Shown here: one piece after another, positions 8,379-16,247 of the stretch
How positions within the stretch are numbered: position 1 is the stretch's first letter
How the letters are laid out: each line of letters begins with the position of its first letter
DNA from: Sandaracinomonas limnophila
GTDB lineage: Bacteria > Bacteroidota > Bacteroidia > Cytophagales > Spirosomataceae
DNA: 64,000 nucleotides
Direction: 5' to 3'
Assembly (NCBI RefSeq): GCF_004005965.1
Contig: NZ_SACY01000002.1
Location: 124,001 to 188,000 of the forward strand
The notes under the pieces: generated by a model
Told to the model about the DNA's origin: nothing
The model's input: only the letters and a program-made list of their open reading frames with translations
Databases searched by the model: none
Position numbers and translations under genes: made by a program

Positions 8379-10460
8379 TTAAAATAAGGATAATTTTAGG
8401 TCAATTTCTTTTAATTTTCCATTTACAATAGACTCCAATTCATCTGAAATCACACATTCAAGATCCGAAACAGCTGTTTTCTTTAGTTTGGAAATTTCAC
8501 GTAAAATTTCTTCATCTGATTTAGCATCTAACATGTTCAATTTATTAGAAACTAATTGACAATTGTAAGAAATCTGCTTGACCAAAGGTAGCAAAGGCTG
8601 CAGATTTATAGATTTTTTAGATTTTTTTTCAACGTAAGTATACAAAGATGCCCATTTGTTCAATTGGGCAATCAATTGATTTCGTTTCTCTACATTTAGT
8701 TTATCTTGTAAATAAGTTTGAATCAAATCTCTAAATTCCATTTTAGCATAAGAATCTGATGGTAATGCATCTGCAAATTGCTCGAAATGTGAAAACTGAT
8801 TAGATGTAGGTTGGGTCATAACATTCATCAAGCGTTTAAAACCTCTCAGAGGAGTTAGGATTCCGAATAATTCTCTGTCGGTATCAGAGAGGGCTTCACC
8901 TAATAAAACTTGCAGGTGATTTTCAGATTGGGCCTGATGTTGCAATCCTAAACTAATCAAATGTTGGTCGAAAGCTTGGAGATTCTGATAAAAAGAGCTC
9001 ACATTTTGTTCTTCTTTTGCAGACCACAAACGAGCGGCGACTGATATTGCACGAGGCCAAATACGCAGTTCAAAATTATTTTTATCAACCAATTCGGTCC
9101 AAATAGCTGCTTCTCCACCTAAAACACCCTCATCGGATTTCAAATTTAAGATTTCAGGATTCATGTAATGAAAGGCCGAAGACATAAAATAATCCAGATA
9201 AAAACCGCGAGAAATTATTGTTTGCTGCTGATTGCTCGCTACTTCATGAGCCTGTAAAACCTTTCCCATCATAGCAGGTTTCCATAATTGCACAAGCATA
9301 TCCTTGCTCATATTTGGATGAAAACCCTCCTCCCAGACAACGGTTTTCTTTCCAATTTTTTTTAGGATTTGATTTAATCGTTCTCCAAAATAAGCTTGCA
9401 ATTCATGTTCATTCGCAATCTTTTTGCTTTTCATAAAAGCTTGAATGGAAGGATTATTTTTCCAAGCAATGCCATTGTTTTCATCCATGCCTATATGAAA
9501 ATAAGGACTTGGAAATAATGCAGCCATCTCCTTAAACAATCCTTCTAAAAATTTATAGGTCTTTTCATTTGCCGGATTAATGGTAGGTGTAGCCTGCGAA
9601 TTAATCATTTGAGTAATCGACATCAGATTTACCTTCGCACCTTCTTCAATAACAAATCGAGGGCCAATGGTGTATTCCTTATCTTCAGAAGCTAAATCTC
9701 GATAACCAACAAACCAACTTTTTGAATGTCCCGGTAAATCAAATTCAGGAATTACTTCAATATTTCTTTCAGTTGCATAGGAAACAATTTTTGCAATTTC
9801 TGCCTGCGTAAAATACTCCCCATTTGAACCCTTTTGGTGCAATAAAGGATACTTTTTAGATTCGATCCGAAAGCCCTCATCGTCGGAAAGATGCAAATGT
9901 AGCACATTCATTTTGGATGCAGCCATTGCATCAATACTTCTTTGAATTCGATCCAATGGAATAAAATGTCTAGCTACATCAATCATTAATCCACGATGTT
10001 TAAATCGTGGCCAATCGGAAATTTTAACTTGAGGTAAAAAATAGCTTACAGAATCTGATTGAATCAATTGGGCTAATGACTCCAATCCATGTAAAATACC
10101 AGCATCTGATTTTGCTTTTAAGGAAATATCCGATTGAATTTTTAATTCGTATTCTTCTAAAGATGACGATTGGCCCTTCCATTTTTCATCTACTTGCAAA
10201 TTCAAATCACTTGGTAAAGAAGACAAATTAGATACTTTTATCAATGTCTTTTTCTCCCAATTGAATTGAAATCTATTGATTGCTTGACGTATCTTCTCCG
10301 ATTGATCTTGAGAAATTACAATATTTAATTTTTTGTTGAATCGCAATCTGCCATTTGAAACTTCAACTTTTTGGGGGATTGGTAAAATTGGTATTTTCTG
10401 TGCAAAAGTGGATATAAACAAGCACAACCAAAGCAAAATGCTTAGGGATATTTTTTTCAT
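8379..10460 (-). CDS. Beta-N-acetylhexosaminidase, GH20
   Basis: A 693-residue secreted glycosidase with a signal peptide (residues 1-20, cut after FAQ). A GH20b-like N-terminal domain runs to about residue 150. The GH20 TIM barrel starts at RGLMIDVARHFIPLDRI and carries the catalytic Asp-Glu pair in HIGMDENNG near residue 325. The enzyme releases terminal GlcNAc or GalNAc from chitin oligomers or glycans by substrate-assisted catalysis. The C-terminal 170 residues form a helical region of unknown role. Its stop lies one base before the start of the malonyl-CoA synthetase gene. Confidence 0.93.
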   Translation of the reverse strand: MKKISLSILLWLCLFISTFAQKIPILPIPQKVEVSNGRLRFNKKLNIVISQDQSEKIRQAINRFQFNWEKKTLIKVSNLSSLPSDLNLQVDEKWKGQSSSLEEYELKIQSDISLKAKSDAGILHGLESLAQLIQSDSVSYFLPQVKISDWPRFKHRGLMIDVARHFIPLDRIQRSIDAMAASKMNVLHLHLSDDEGFRIESKKYPLLHQKGSNGEYFTQAEIAKIVSYATERNIEVIPEFDLPGHSKSWFVGYRDLASEDKEYTIGPRFVIEEGAKVNLMSITQMINSQATPTINPANEKTYKFLEGLFKEMAALFPSPYFHIGMDENNGIAWKNNPSIQAFMKSKKIANEHELQAYFGERLNQILKKIGKKTVVWEEGFHPNMSKDMLVQLWKPAMMGKVLQAHEVASNQQQTIISRGFYLDYFMSSAFHYMNPEILNLKSDEGVLGGEAAIWTELVDKNNFELRIWPRAISVAARLWSAKEEQNVSSFYQNLQAFDQHLISLGLQHQAQSENHLQVLLGEALSDTDRELFGILTPLRGFKRLMNVMTQPTSNQFSHFEQFADALPSDSYAKMEFRDLIQTYLQDKLNVEKRNQLIAQLNKWASLYTYVEKKSKKSINLQPLLPLVKQISYNCQLVSNKLNMLDAKSDEEILREISKLKKTAVSDLECVISDELESIVNGKLKEIDLKLSLF

Positions 10461-10477
10461 ATTAAGGTTTAGAATAA

Positions 10478-11470
10478 TTACTGCAATTTATTCAAAAATG
10501 CTTGAATTTCAGAAGCAATTTGAGGTATATCTTGATTATTCATGCATTTAAAATGACCTTTCGGACATTTTTTTAATCCAAAATGGGAACATGGCTGACA
10601 AGACAAACCAGGAACTAAGGCATCGTATTTGAAATTTTGGGCCTTATCGGGGTAAAATGGATAAAATTGTAATTTAGGGGCAGTTCCACCCCATAGCATG
10701 ATCAAGTCTTTTGAAAAAGCACAAGAAATATGCATCAAACCGGTGTCATGTGCTACTACCAAAGCAGCATCTCTAACCAGCATGACAGATTGATGTAAAT
10801 TAAATTGTCCGCAGGTATTCCAGACCTTATCGGGGAAATGCTTTGCAATTTCTAGACCTTCTTCTTCCTCCTTTTTACCTCCAATAACTAATACTTTGGC
10901 ATCAATTTTGCTAATGAGTTCAATGATTTTATGTGTTGGAAGTTTTTTGGTAAAATAAGTCGCACCAATAACTAAGGCAACATAATTCTTTTGAAAAGGT
11001 GCTGGAATCTCTGGAGCAATTGTTTCTTTTGGTATAAAATAGTCCTGACCCTTGCCATCATAACTTACTCCCAAGGGTGCCAGCGTATCCACAAAACGAA
11101 GAACAATATGTCGCTTGGGCATTAAATTAATCCCAAATTTTGTCAATAAAAAACGTTGAAAAATTGCCTTATTATAAGAAAAAGCAGGTTTTCTCAAAGC
11201 CAATTTCAATCGTAAGGTTCTCAGATTTTTATGCAAATCGATGACATAATCGAAATTTTCTTGTTTTAGAGAATTTACAAGTTCCGAGAAACTATCATCT
11301 AGGTAATGAAATTTAGTAATATAGGGATTACCCTCTGTTACTGCCTTCATCGACAATTTTGTCGCATAATGTATCTCTACATTTGGTATTTGCAATTTAG
11401 CGCAGCGAATGGCGGCACTTGTAAGCGCAATATCACCTATGGAGGAAAAACGGAGGAAGAGAAGGCGCAT
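10478..11470 (-). CDS. Glycosyltransferase family 9 (heptosyltransferase-like)
   Basis: A 330-residue GT9 protein resembling the ADP-heptose:LPS heptosyltransferases WaaC/WaaF. It begins with the typical MRLLFLRFSSIGDIALTSAAI and has the donor-site motif VVAHDTGLMHIS near residue 240. A cysteine-rich C-terminus (CQPCSHFGLKKCPKGHFKC) is common in Bacteroidota members. It probably builds the LPS inner core, consistent with an hldE-type heptose kinase at 35.2-36.2 kb. Its start codon is preceded almost directly (2 bp) by 31 heptamer repeats, so its promoter lies inside or beyond that array, or it depends on read-through. Confidence 0.9.
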   Translation of the reverse strand: MRLLFLRFSSIGDIALTSAAIRCAKLQIPNVEIHYATKLSMKAVTEGNPYITKFHYLDDSFSELVNSLKQENFDYVIDLHKNLRTLRLKLALRKPAFSYNKAIFQRFLLTKFGINLMPKRHIVLRFVDTLAPLGVSYDGKGQDYFIPKETIAPEIPAPFQKNYVALVIGATYFTKKLPTHKIIELISKIDAKVLVIGGKKEEEEGLEIAKHFPDKVWNTCGQFNLHQSVMLVRDAALVVAHDTGLMHISCAFSKDLIMLWGGTAPKLQFYPFYPDKAQNFKYDALVPGLSCQPCSHFGLKKCPKGHFKCMNNQDIPQIASEIQAFLNKLQ

Positions 11471-11472
11471 AT

Positions 11473-11696
11473 TTAATTGTTAATTGTTAATTGTTAATGG
11501 TTAATGGTTAATTGTTAATTGTTAATGGTTAATGGTTAATGGTTAATGGTTGATGGTTGATGGTTGATTGTTAATGGCTAATGGTTAATGGTTAATGGTT
11601 AATGGTTAATGGTTAATGGTTAATGGTTAATGGTTAATGGTTGATGGTTAATGGTTGATGGTTAATGGTTAATGGTTAATGGTTAATGGTTAATTA
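11473..11696 (+). repeat. Left heptamer arm of four-helix-bundle cassette 1
   Basis: Thirty-one 7-bp units in perfect register (11473-11689) plus a degenerate TTAATTA. Units are TTAATGG (majority), TTAATTG, TTGATGG, TTGATTG and one CTAATGG, so changes are confined to three positions and there are no indels. The array starts 2 bp from the start codon of the leftward GT9 gene. Its complement follows the cassette gene at 12138-12200. Confidence 0.95.
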
Positions 11697-11787
11697 GATA
11701 AAAAATAAGTTTTTTTATACAAATTATAAGTCTTTTATTTCTTTTAAAATATTGGATAAAATACCTTTACCGTATAACCACAAAAAT

Positions 11788-12144
11788 ATGAAACAAAATA
11801 TAATTAAAGATAAATCTTCAATCTTTGCAATAGAAATAGTCAAATTTTGCGAAATACTTTTTAAAAATAAAGAATTTATAATTTCTAATCAATTAAAAAA
11901 ATCAGGAACAAGTATTGGAGCACAAATTAGGGAAGCCGAACATGCACAATCCAAAGCAGATTTTGTCAATAAATTAAGTATTGCTCAGAAGGAGACGAAT
12001 GAAACGATCTATTGGCTGGAAATTTTATATAATCTAGAATTTACAGATAAAGAGGAAATTCAAAAATTACAGAATTCAGTTATTGAATTATTAAAAATTT
12101 TAACTTCAATTATAAAGAGTTCCAAAAAAAATCTTAAACATTAA
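11788..12144 (+). CDS. Four-helix-bundle protein (23S rRNA intervening-sequence type), copy 1
   Basis: A 118-residue helical protein of the family known from 23S rRNA intervening sequences and related to Avd of diversity-generating retroelements. The core has KKSGTSIGAQIREAEHAQS near residue 38 and AQKETNETIYWLEIL near residue 66. ATG at 11788 is chosen because the block from AACCACAAAAAT through MKQNIIKDKS is shared with copy 2. Family members bind nucleic acid as pentamers (Avd) but have no known enzymatic activity. The TAA stop lies inside the first unit of the right heptamer arm. About 70% identical to copy 2 by hand count, with the same length. Confidence 0.9.
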   Translation: MKQNIIKDKSSIFAIEIVKFCEILFKNKEFIISNQLKKSGTSIGAQIREAEHAQSKADFVNKLSIAQKETNETIYWLEILYNLEFTDKEEIQKLQNSVIELLKILTSIIKSSKKNLKH

Positions 12145-12200
12145 ACATCAACCATTAACAATCAACCATTAACAATTAACAATTAACAATTAACAATTAA
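12138..12200 (+). repeat. Right heptamer arm of four-helix-bundle cassette 1
   Basis: Nine units in register: ACATTAA, ACATCAA, CCATTAA, CAATCAA, CCATTAA and then four CAATTAA. They are the reverse complement of the left-arm units, so the arms could pair around the gene. The first unit contains the stop codon of the four-helix-bundle gene; the last ends one base before the stop codon of the convergent gluconate dehydrogenase subunit 3 gene. Confidence 0.93.
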
Positions 12201-12201
12201 A

Positions 12202-12789
12202 CTACTCCGTCCACCCATTCTGCCCATTCAGAGGCATGCAGCCGATGAATTTGCCGGGGATTGGGTCATAAACTAAAAAGTCTTTTCCAATTTTTTCGGA
12301 AGAAAAATAGCCCATTAATGTTAAGCTTTTGAATCGTCGAAAAAAGGTAATCGGTGCTGGATTTTCAACTAAGACTATACCCCACATAGTAGGAGGAAAA
12401 TGAGGGGAATCAGCATCTAATCGGGTTAATAATTTTTCTTTTTGTTCTTTAGCTAGGCTCAAATATGGCTTGGTAAACTGGAGAATCGCTTGCTGATCTA
12501 ACTCTTGAATACCTTCTTGAAAAGCCTTTTGATCCTTTTTGCTCATGGTATCTTTAACCATCAAGGCAATAAATTCGGGCACTTTTAATTCAATGGCGCC
12601 AGGACTTTGCGTTTTTGGACAAATAGTTTCTGCAATATCTTGCACCATTGACCACTGAAATTCATTAAAAATTGTAGGTATGTCTGCAGATGTTTTTTCC
12701 CAATCGGAAAGAATTTTGCCAATTTTTGTTTGACTCATAGCAAGCCCTAACAGAGCTGCACTATTTTTGATATATTCTCTTCTGTCCAT
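12202..12789 (-). CDS. Gluconate 2-dehydrogenase subunit 3 family protein
   Basis: A 195-residue protein with a Tat-like N-terminus (MDRREYIKNSAALLGLAM) and the small-subunit domain of membrane-bound gluconate-type dehydrogenases (VQDIAETICPKTQSPGA). In Bacteroidota it usually pairs with a GMC flavoprotein to form a periplasmic sugar or polyol dehydrogenase. The GMC gene lies 3 bp upstream in the same direction, so the two form an operon. Its 3' end abuts the heptamer arm of cassette 1. Confidence 0.88.
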   Translation of the reverse strand: MDRREYIKNSAALLGLAMSQTKIGKILSDWEKTSADIPTIFNEFQWSMVQDIAETICPKTQSPGAIELKVPEFIALMVKDTMSKKDQKAFQEGIQELDQQAILQFTKPYLSLAKEQKEKLLTRLDADSPHFPPTMWGIVLVENPAPITFFRRFKSLTLMGYFSSEKIGKDFLVYDPIPGKFIGCMPLNGQNGWTE

Positions 12790-12792
12790 GGC

Positions 12793-14487
12793 TTACAAAT
12801 TTTTCTTTTTAAGTTCTGAAACGGCAAAATTCACGGCCCTTGCAGTTAAGGCCATATAGGTAATACTTGGATTCACGCAATTGGCTGAAGTCATACAAGA
12901 ACCATCGGTAACGAAAACATTTGGTACACCATGTATTTGATTGTGTGCATTTAATACTGAAGTTTTCGGATCTCTACCCATTCGAGCAGTACCCATTTCG
13001 TGAATTCCGTTTCCGAATCCACCCACATTATCAAATGTAGCTACATTTTTAAATCCAGAGGCTTCCAACATTTCTGCGGCATCAGTTGCCATCCGCTTGC
13101 GCATTTTCCACTCATTATCCTTCAAACCTGCATCCAATACTAATTGTGGGATTCCCCATTTATCTTTTAATGTTTCATGTAAAGTCACTTGATTTTCGTG
13201 GTAAGGAAGTGTTTCGCCAAAGCCCATCAAACCCATAGACCATCCGCCAGGTTTCATTAAACCATCCTTGAATTCGGCTCCAACACCGGCGATACTGTTG
13301 CCTCTTCCCCAATCGGCTCGACCAGAATTGGCAGCTTGGTAATCGTACCCTCGTAAAAATTCTGGCACTTTGGTTTGCGGAGAAATATTAACAAATTTTG
13401 GAATGAACAAAGAAGTGGGTTTTCGACCCTTGTAATACATATCCTCAAAACCATCAAAAGTTGCCGTTGCACCCACATGGTAGTGATGATCCATCAAATT
13501 ATGCCCTAATTCACCCGAATCATTTCCTAATCCATTCGGGTAACGAGCAGATTTCGAATTCAACAAAATCTGTGTTGTCCCTAAAGTTGAGGCGCATACA
13601 AAAACAATTTTGGCTGCATATTCAACAACCTCAAACGTTTCTGCATCAATCACTCGAACACCCTTTGCTTTATTCGTTTTTGGATCCATTATAATAGAAT
13701 GAACGATGGCATTTGGTCGAATCGTTAAATTTCCTGTTCGATTGGCTGCAGGTAAAGTAGCAGAATTGCTACTAAAATAGGCACCATACGGACAACCGCG
13801 AGAGCATCTATTTCTGTTTTGACATTCACTTCTTCCTAATTCAATGTGCCAGGGTTGCGCTTTAGTAATATGTGCAATTCGACCAATCGTAACCGGTCTA
13901 TTTTTGAATTTCTTTTCCATTTCAGTGCGGAAATGTTTTTCCACACAATTCATTTCAAATGGGGGCAAAAACTCTCCATCTGGTAAATGGTCGAGCCCCA
14001 TTTTCTCGCCAGAAACCCCAATGAATTTCTCCACATAGGAATACCAAGGCGCAATATCCTTATAACGAATAGGCCAATCGATTCCAATTCCTTCACGAAT
14101 ATTCGATTCGAAATCATAATCCGACCAACGATACACTTGTTTTCCCCAAGTTAGGGAACGGCCCCCTACCTGATTGCCTCGAATCCAGTCGAAACGTTGC
14201 TTTTCTTGGTAAGGATTTTCGAGGTCATTGGTAAAAAAGTGTTTGGTAGAATCGCCAACAAATCCGGATCTGATTTGAACGTGATGTTTTTGGGTATCTT
14301 CCAAAGTCATGGCTCCGCGGTGTTCCATGTCCCAGGAATCCATGCTCATAGTTGGATAATCCTCCACATGTTTCACCATTCGGCCTTTTTCAATCACTAA
14401 GGTTTTAAGTCCCTTTTCACATAGTTCTTTCGCGGCCCAACCCCCAGATATACCTGAACCGATTACAATTGCATCAAATTTTTTCAT
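12793..14487 (-). CDS. GMC family FAD-dependent oxidoreductase
   Basis: A 564-residue flavoprotein with the FAD-binding Rossmann motif at the N-terminus (AIVIGSGISGGWAAKEL) and the GMC C-terminal domain (GIHEMGTARMGRDPKT to CVNPSITYMALTARAV) that holds the active-site histidine and asparagine. A cysteine cluster (CQNRNRCSRGCPYGAY near residue 225) is typical of gluconate/sorbitol-type dehydrogenase large subunits. The substrate is probably a sugar or polyol. No signal peptide is obvious, so it may be exported with the Tat-carrying small subunit encoded next. Confidence 0.9.
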   Translation of the reverse strand: MKKFDAIVIGSGISGGWAAKELCEKGLKTLVIEKGRMVKHVEDYPTMSMDSWDMEHRGAMTLEDTQKHHVQIRSGFVGDSTKHFFTNDLENPYQEKQRFDWIRGNQVGGRSLTWGKQVYRWSDYDFESNIREGIGIDWPIRYKDIAPWYSYVEKFIGVSGEKMGLDHLPDGEFLPPFEMNCVEKHFRTEMEKKFKNRPVTIGRIAHITKAQPWHIELGRSECQNRNRCSRGCPYGAYFSSNSATLPAANRTGNLTIRPNAIVHSIIMDPKTNKAKGVRVIDAETFEVVEYAAKIVFVCASTLGTTQILLNSKSARYPNGLGNDSGELGHNLMDHHYHVGATATFDGFEDMYYKGRKPTSLFIPKFVNISPQTKVPEFLRGYDYQAANSGRADWGRGNSIAGVGAEFKDGLMKPGGWSMGLMGFGETLPYHENQVTLHETLKDKWGIPQLVLDAGLKDNEWKMRKRMATDAAEMLEASGFKNVATFDNVGGFGNGIHEMGTARMGRDPKTSVLNAHNQIHGVPNVFVTDGSCMTSANCVNPSITYMALTARAVNFAVSELKKKNL

Positions 14488-14498
14488 AGTTCAATAGT

Positions 14499-14526
14499 TT
14501 TCCACTTTCAACTTTCCACTTTCAAC
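14499..14526. repeat. Four-unit heptamer array between prfB and the GMC gene
   Basis: Four units in register on the plus strand: TTTCCAC, TTTCAAC, TTTCCAC, TTTCAAC. It ends 4 bp from the prfB stop codon and occupies most of the gap to the GMC start. It is the same family as the array inside matB. Confidence 0.8.
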
Positions 14527-14530
14527 TAAA

Positions 14531-15605
14531 TTAGTTACTCATTAGGTACGCTTTTATAAATTCATTAATATCGCCATCCAATACTGCTTCTGTATTGGAG
14601 GTTTGGTAATTGGTTCGGTGGTCTTTTACGCGTCGGTCATCTAAAACATAACTTCTAATTTGGGATCCCCATTCAATTTTCATTTTACCGGCTTCAACCT
14701 CTGCACGTGCTGCGTTTCGTTTATCAATTTCCAATTGGTACAATTTGGATTTTAATAAACGTAGAGCTACTTCTTTATTTTGTAATTGCGAGCGCTCTTG
14801 TTGACAAGCGATGATGATTCCCGAAGGTTTGTGGGTCAAACGAACTGCCGTTTCAACCTTGTTAACATTTTGTCCACCTGCACCACCAGAACGAAAAGTA
14901 TCCCAATCGATATCGGCAGGGTTCACATCAATTTCAATGGAATCATCTACCAAAGGATAGACGTAAACGGAAGCGAAAGAAGTATGTCTACGCGCATTGG
15001 AGTCGAATGGTGAAATACGCACCAGGCGGTGCACACCATTTTCGGACTTCAAGTTTCCGTAGGCAAATTCCCCTTCAATTTCGATGGTTACCGACTTAAT
15101 TCCGGCCACATCGCCATCATTGATGTCAGCAACCTTAACTTTAAAATTATTTTTTTCAGCCCACATGCTGTACATACGTAACAACATATTTGCCCAATCT
15201 TGTGATTCGGTTCCTCCGGCCCCTGCATTTATTTCAAGCACAGCACTAAGGTTATCTCCCTCATCCGACATCATTTTTCGGAATTCAAGTGAATCTAAAA
15301 GGTCTTCGAGTTTTTTACCTTCGGCATCTACCTCCTCTTCAGTGGCTTCATTGAGGTCATAAAACTCCCAAATGGTTTCTAAGTCGCCAAGGTATTCAGA
15401 AAGTTGGTCGAAACCTTCTGTCCAAAATTTTAGTCCACGGAGTTCTCGTAAGGTAGTTTCAGCTCTCTCTGGATTATTCCAAAAATCTGGATCGAGCGTT
15501 TTGGTTTCTAATTCTGATATGTCGTATTTCTTCTTGTCGTAGTCAAAGATACCTCCTCAAAGCCTCTATTCTGGCTTTCAGGTCATTGAACCTGTCTTTT
15601 GTCAT
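14531..15605 (-). CDS. prfB: Peptide chain release factor 2, with programmed +1 frameshift
   Basis: The first 20 codons ([20 protein letters not shown]) run from ATG at 15605 to an in-frame TGA at 15545-15543. The classic RF2 frameshift site is intact: AGGAGG, a 3-nt spacer, then CTT TGA C. Shifting +1 continues as [13 protein letters not shown] to a stop at 14531, giving 357 residues. The GGQ hydrolysis motif lies in [16 protein letters not shown]2 terminates translation at UGA and UAA and regulates its own synthesis through this frameshift. The start codon is joined directly to the left heptamer arm of cassette 2, so its leader is made of repeats. Confidence 0.95.
15543..15558 (-). promoter_or_regulatory. 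prfB: RF2 programmed frameshift signal
   Basis: An internal Shine-Dalgarno-like AGGAGG, then TAT, then CTTTGAC on the minus strand. When RF2 is scarce the ribosome pauses at UGA and slips +1 on CUU. This accounts for the broken reading frame near the start of prfB; it is not a sequencing error. Confidence 0.93.
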
Positions 15606-15698
15606 TGTTAATTGTTAATTGTTAATTGTTAATTGTTAATTGTTAATTGTTAATTGTTAATTGTTAATTGTTAATTGTTAATTGTTAATTGTTAATTG
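15603..15698 (+). repeat. Left heptamer arm of four-helix-bundle cassette 2
   Basis: Thirteen identical TTAATTG units (15608-15698) preceded by a partial unit that merges with the prfB start codon. The homogeneity contrasts with the mixed units of cassette 1 and suggests recent expansion or homogenisation. Confidence 0.95.
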
Positions 15699-15788
15699 AG
15701 TAAAAATAAATTTACTTATACAAATTATAAGTTAATTATTTCTCCAAAATTAATTAACTAAATAAATTTGTTCACTAACCACAAAAAT

Positions 15789-16145
15789 ATGAAACAAAAT
15801 ATAATAAAAGACAAATCCATATTATTTGCAGTAGAAATAGTAAGATATTGTCAGCTTCTTATTCAAAATAAAGAATATGTAATCTCTGGCCAATTAAAAA
15901 AATCTGGTACAAGTATTGGAGCTCAAATTAGAGAAGCCGAACATGCGCAATCAACTGCTGATTTCATTCACAAAATGAGTATCGCACAAAAAGAAGCGAA
16001 TGAAACAATCTATTGGTTGGAAATTTTAGAAATCGTTGAAAAAGTTGAAAAAGAAAGAATTGAAAATTTAAATAAATCAGTAATTGAGTTACTCAAAATT
16101 ATTACATCAATTATTAAAAGTTGCAAACAAAGCAAAAACAATTAA
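15789..16145 (+). CDS. Four-helix-bundle protein (23S rRNA intervening-sequence type), copy 2
   Basis: A 118-residue paralogue of the cassette 1 protein with the same core (KKSGTSIGAQIREAEHAQS; AQKEANETIYWLEIL). Differences concentrate in the loop at about residues 82-97 and at the C-terminus. ATG at 15789 is preferred because conservation with copy 1 starts at the shared block 12 bp upstream; a further in-frame ATG exists at 15768. A 15-bp sequence TATACAAATTATAAG (15717-15731) is also conserved upstream in copy 1 (11716-11730). The stop TAA falls in the first unit of the right arm, as in copy 1. Confidence 0.9.
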   Translation: MKQNIIKDKSILFAVEIVRYCQLLIQNKEYVISGQLKKSGTSIGAQIREAEHAQSTADFIHKMSIAQKEANETIYWLEILEIVEKVEKERIENLNKSVIELLKIITSIIKSCKQSKNN

Positions 16146-16201
16146 CAATTAACAATTAACAATTAACAATTAACAATTAACAATTAACAATTAACAATTA
16201 A
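16139..16201 (+). repeat. Right heptamer arm of four-helix-bundle cassette 2
   Basis: Nine identical CAATTAA units, the exact reverse complement of the left arm, so a perfect 63-bp stem is possible around the gene. Both cassettes have nine right-arm units. The array ends 46 bp before the lpd start codon and so forms part of the lpd upstream region. Confidence 0.95.
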
Positions 16202-16247
16202 CAATTTTCTCGTAAATTGCACCCTAATTCTAAATTCAAGCAAGACA

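Noticed and set aside
11473-11696. CRISPR array
   Set aside because: The units are 7 bp and contiguous, with no spacers and no cas genes.
11788-12144. Diversity-generating retroelement
   Set aside because: The four-helix-bundle protein is related to Avd, but there is no reverse transcriptase, template repeat or variable repeat in the window.
15531-15605. Frameshift error or pseudogene in prfB
   Set aside because: The in-frame TGA is the known RF2 programmed frameshift site with AGGAGG and CTTTGAC in the right place.
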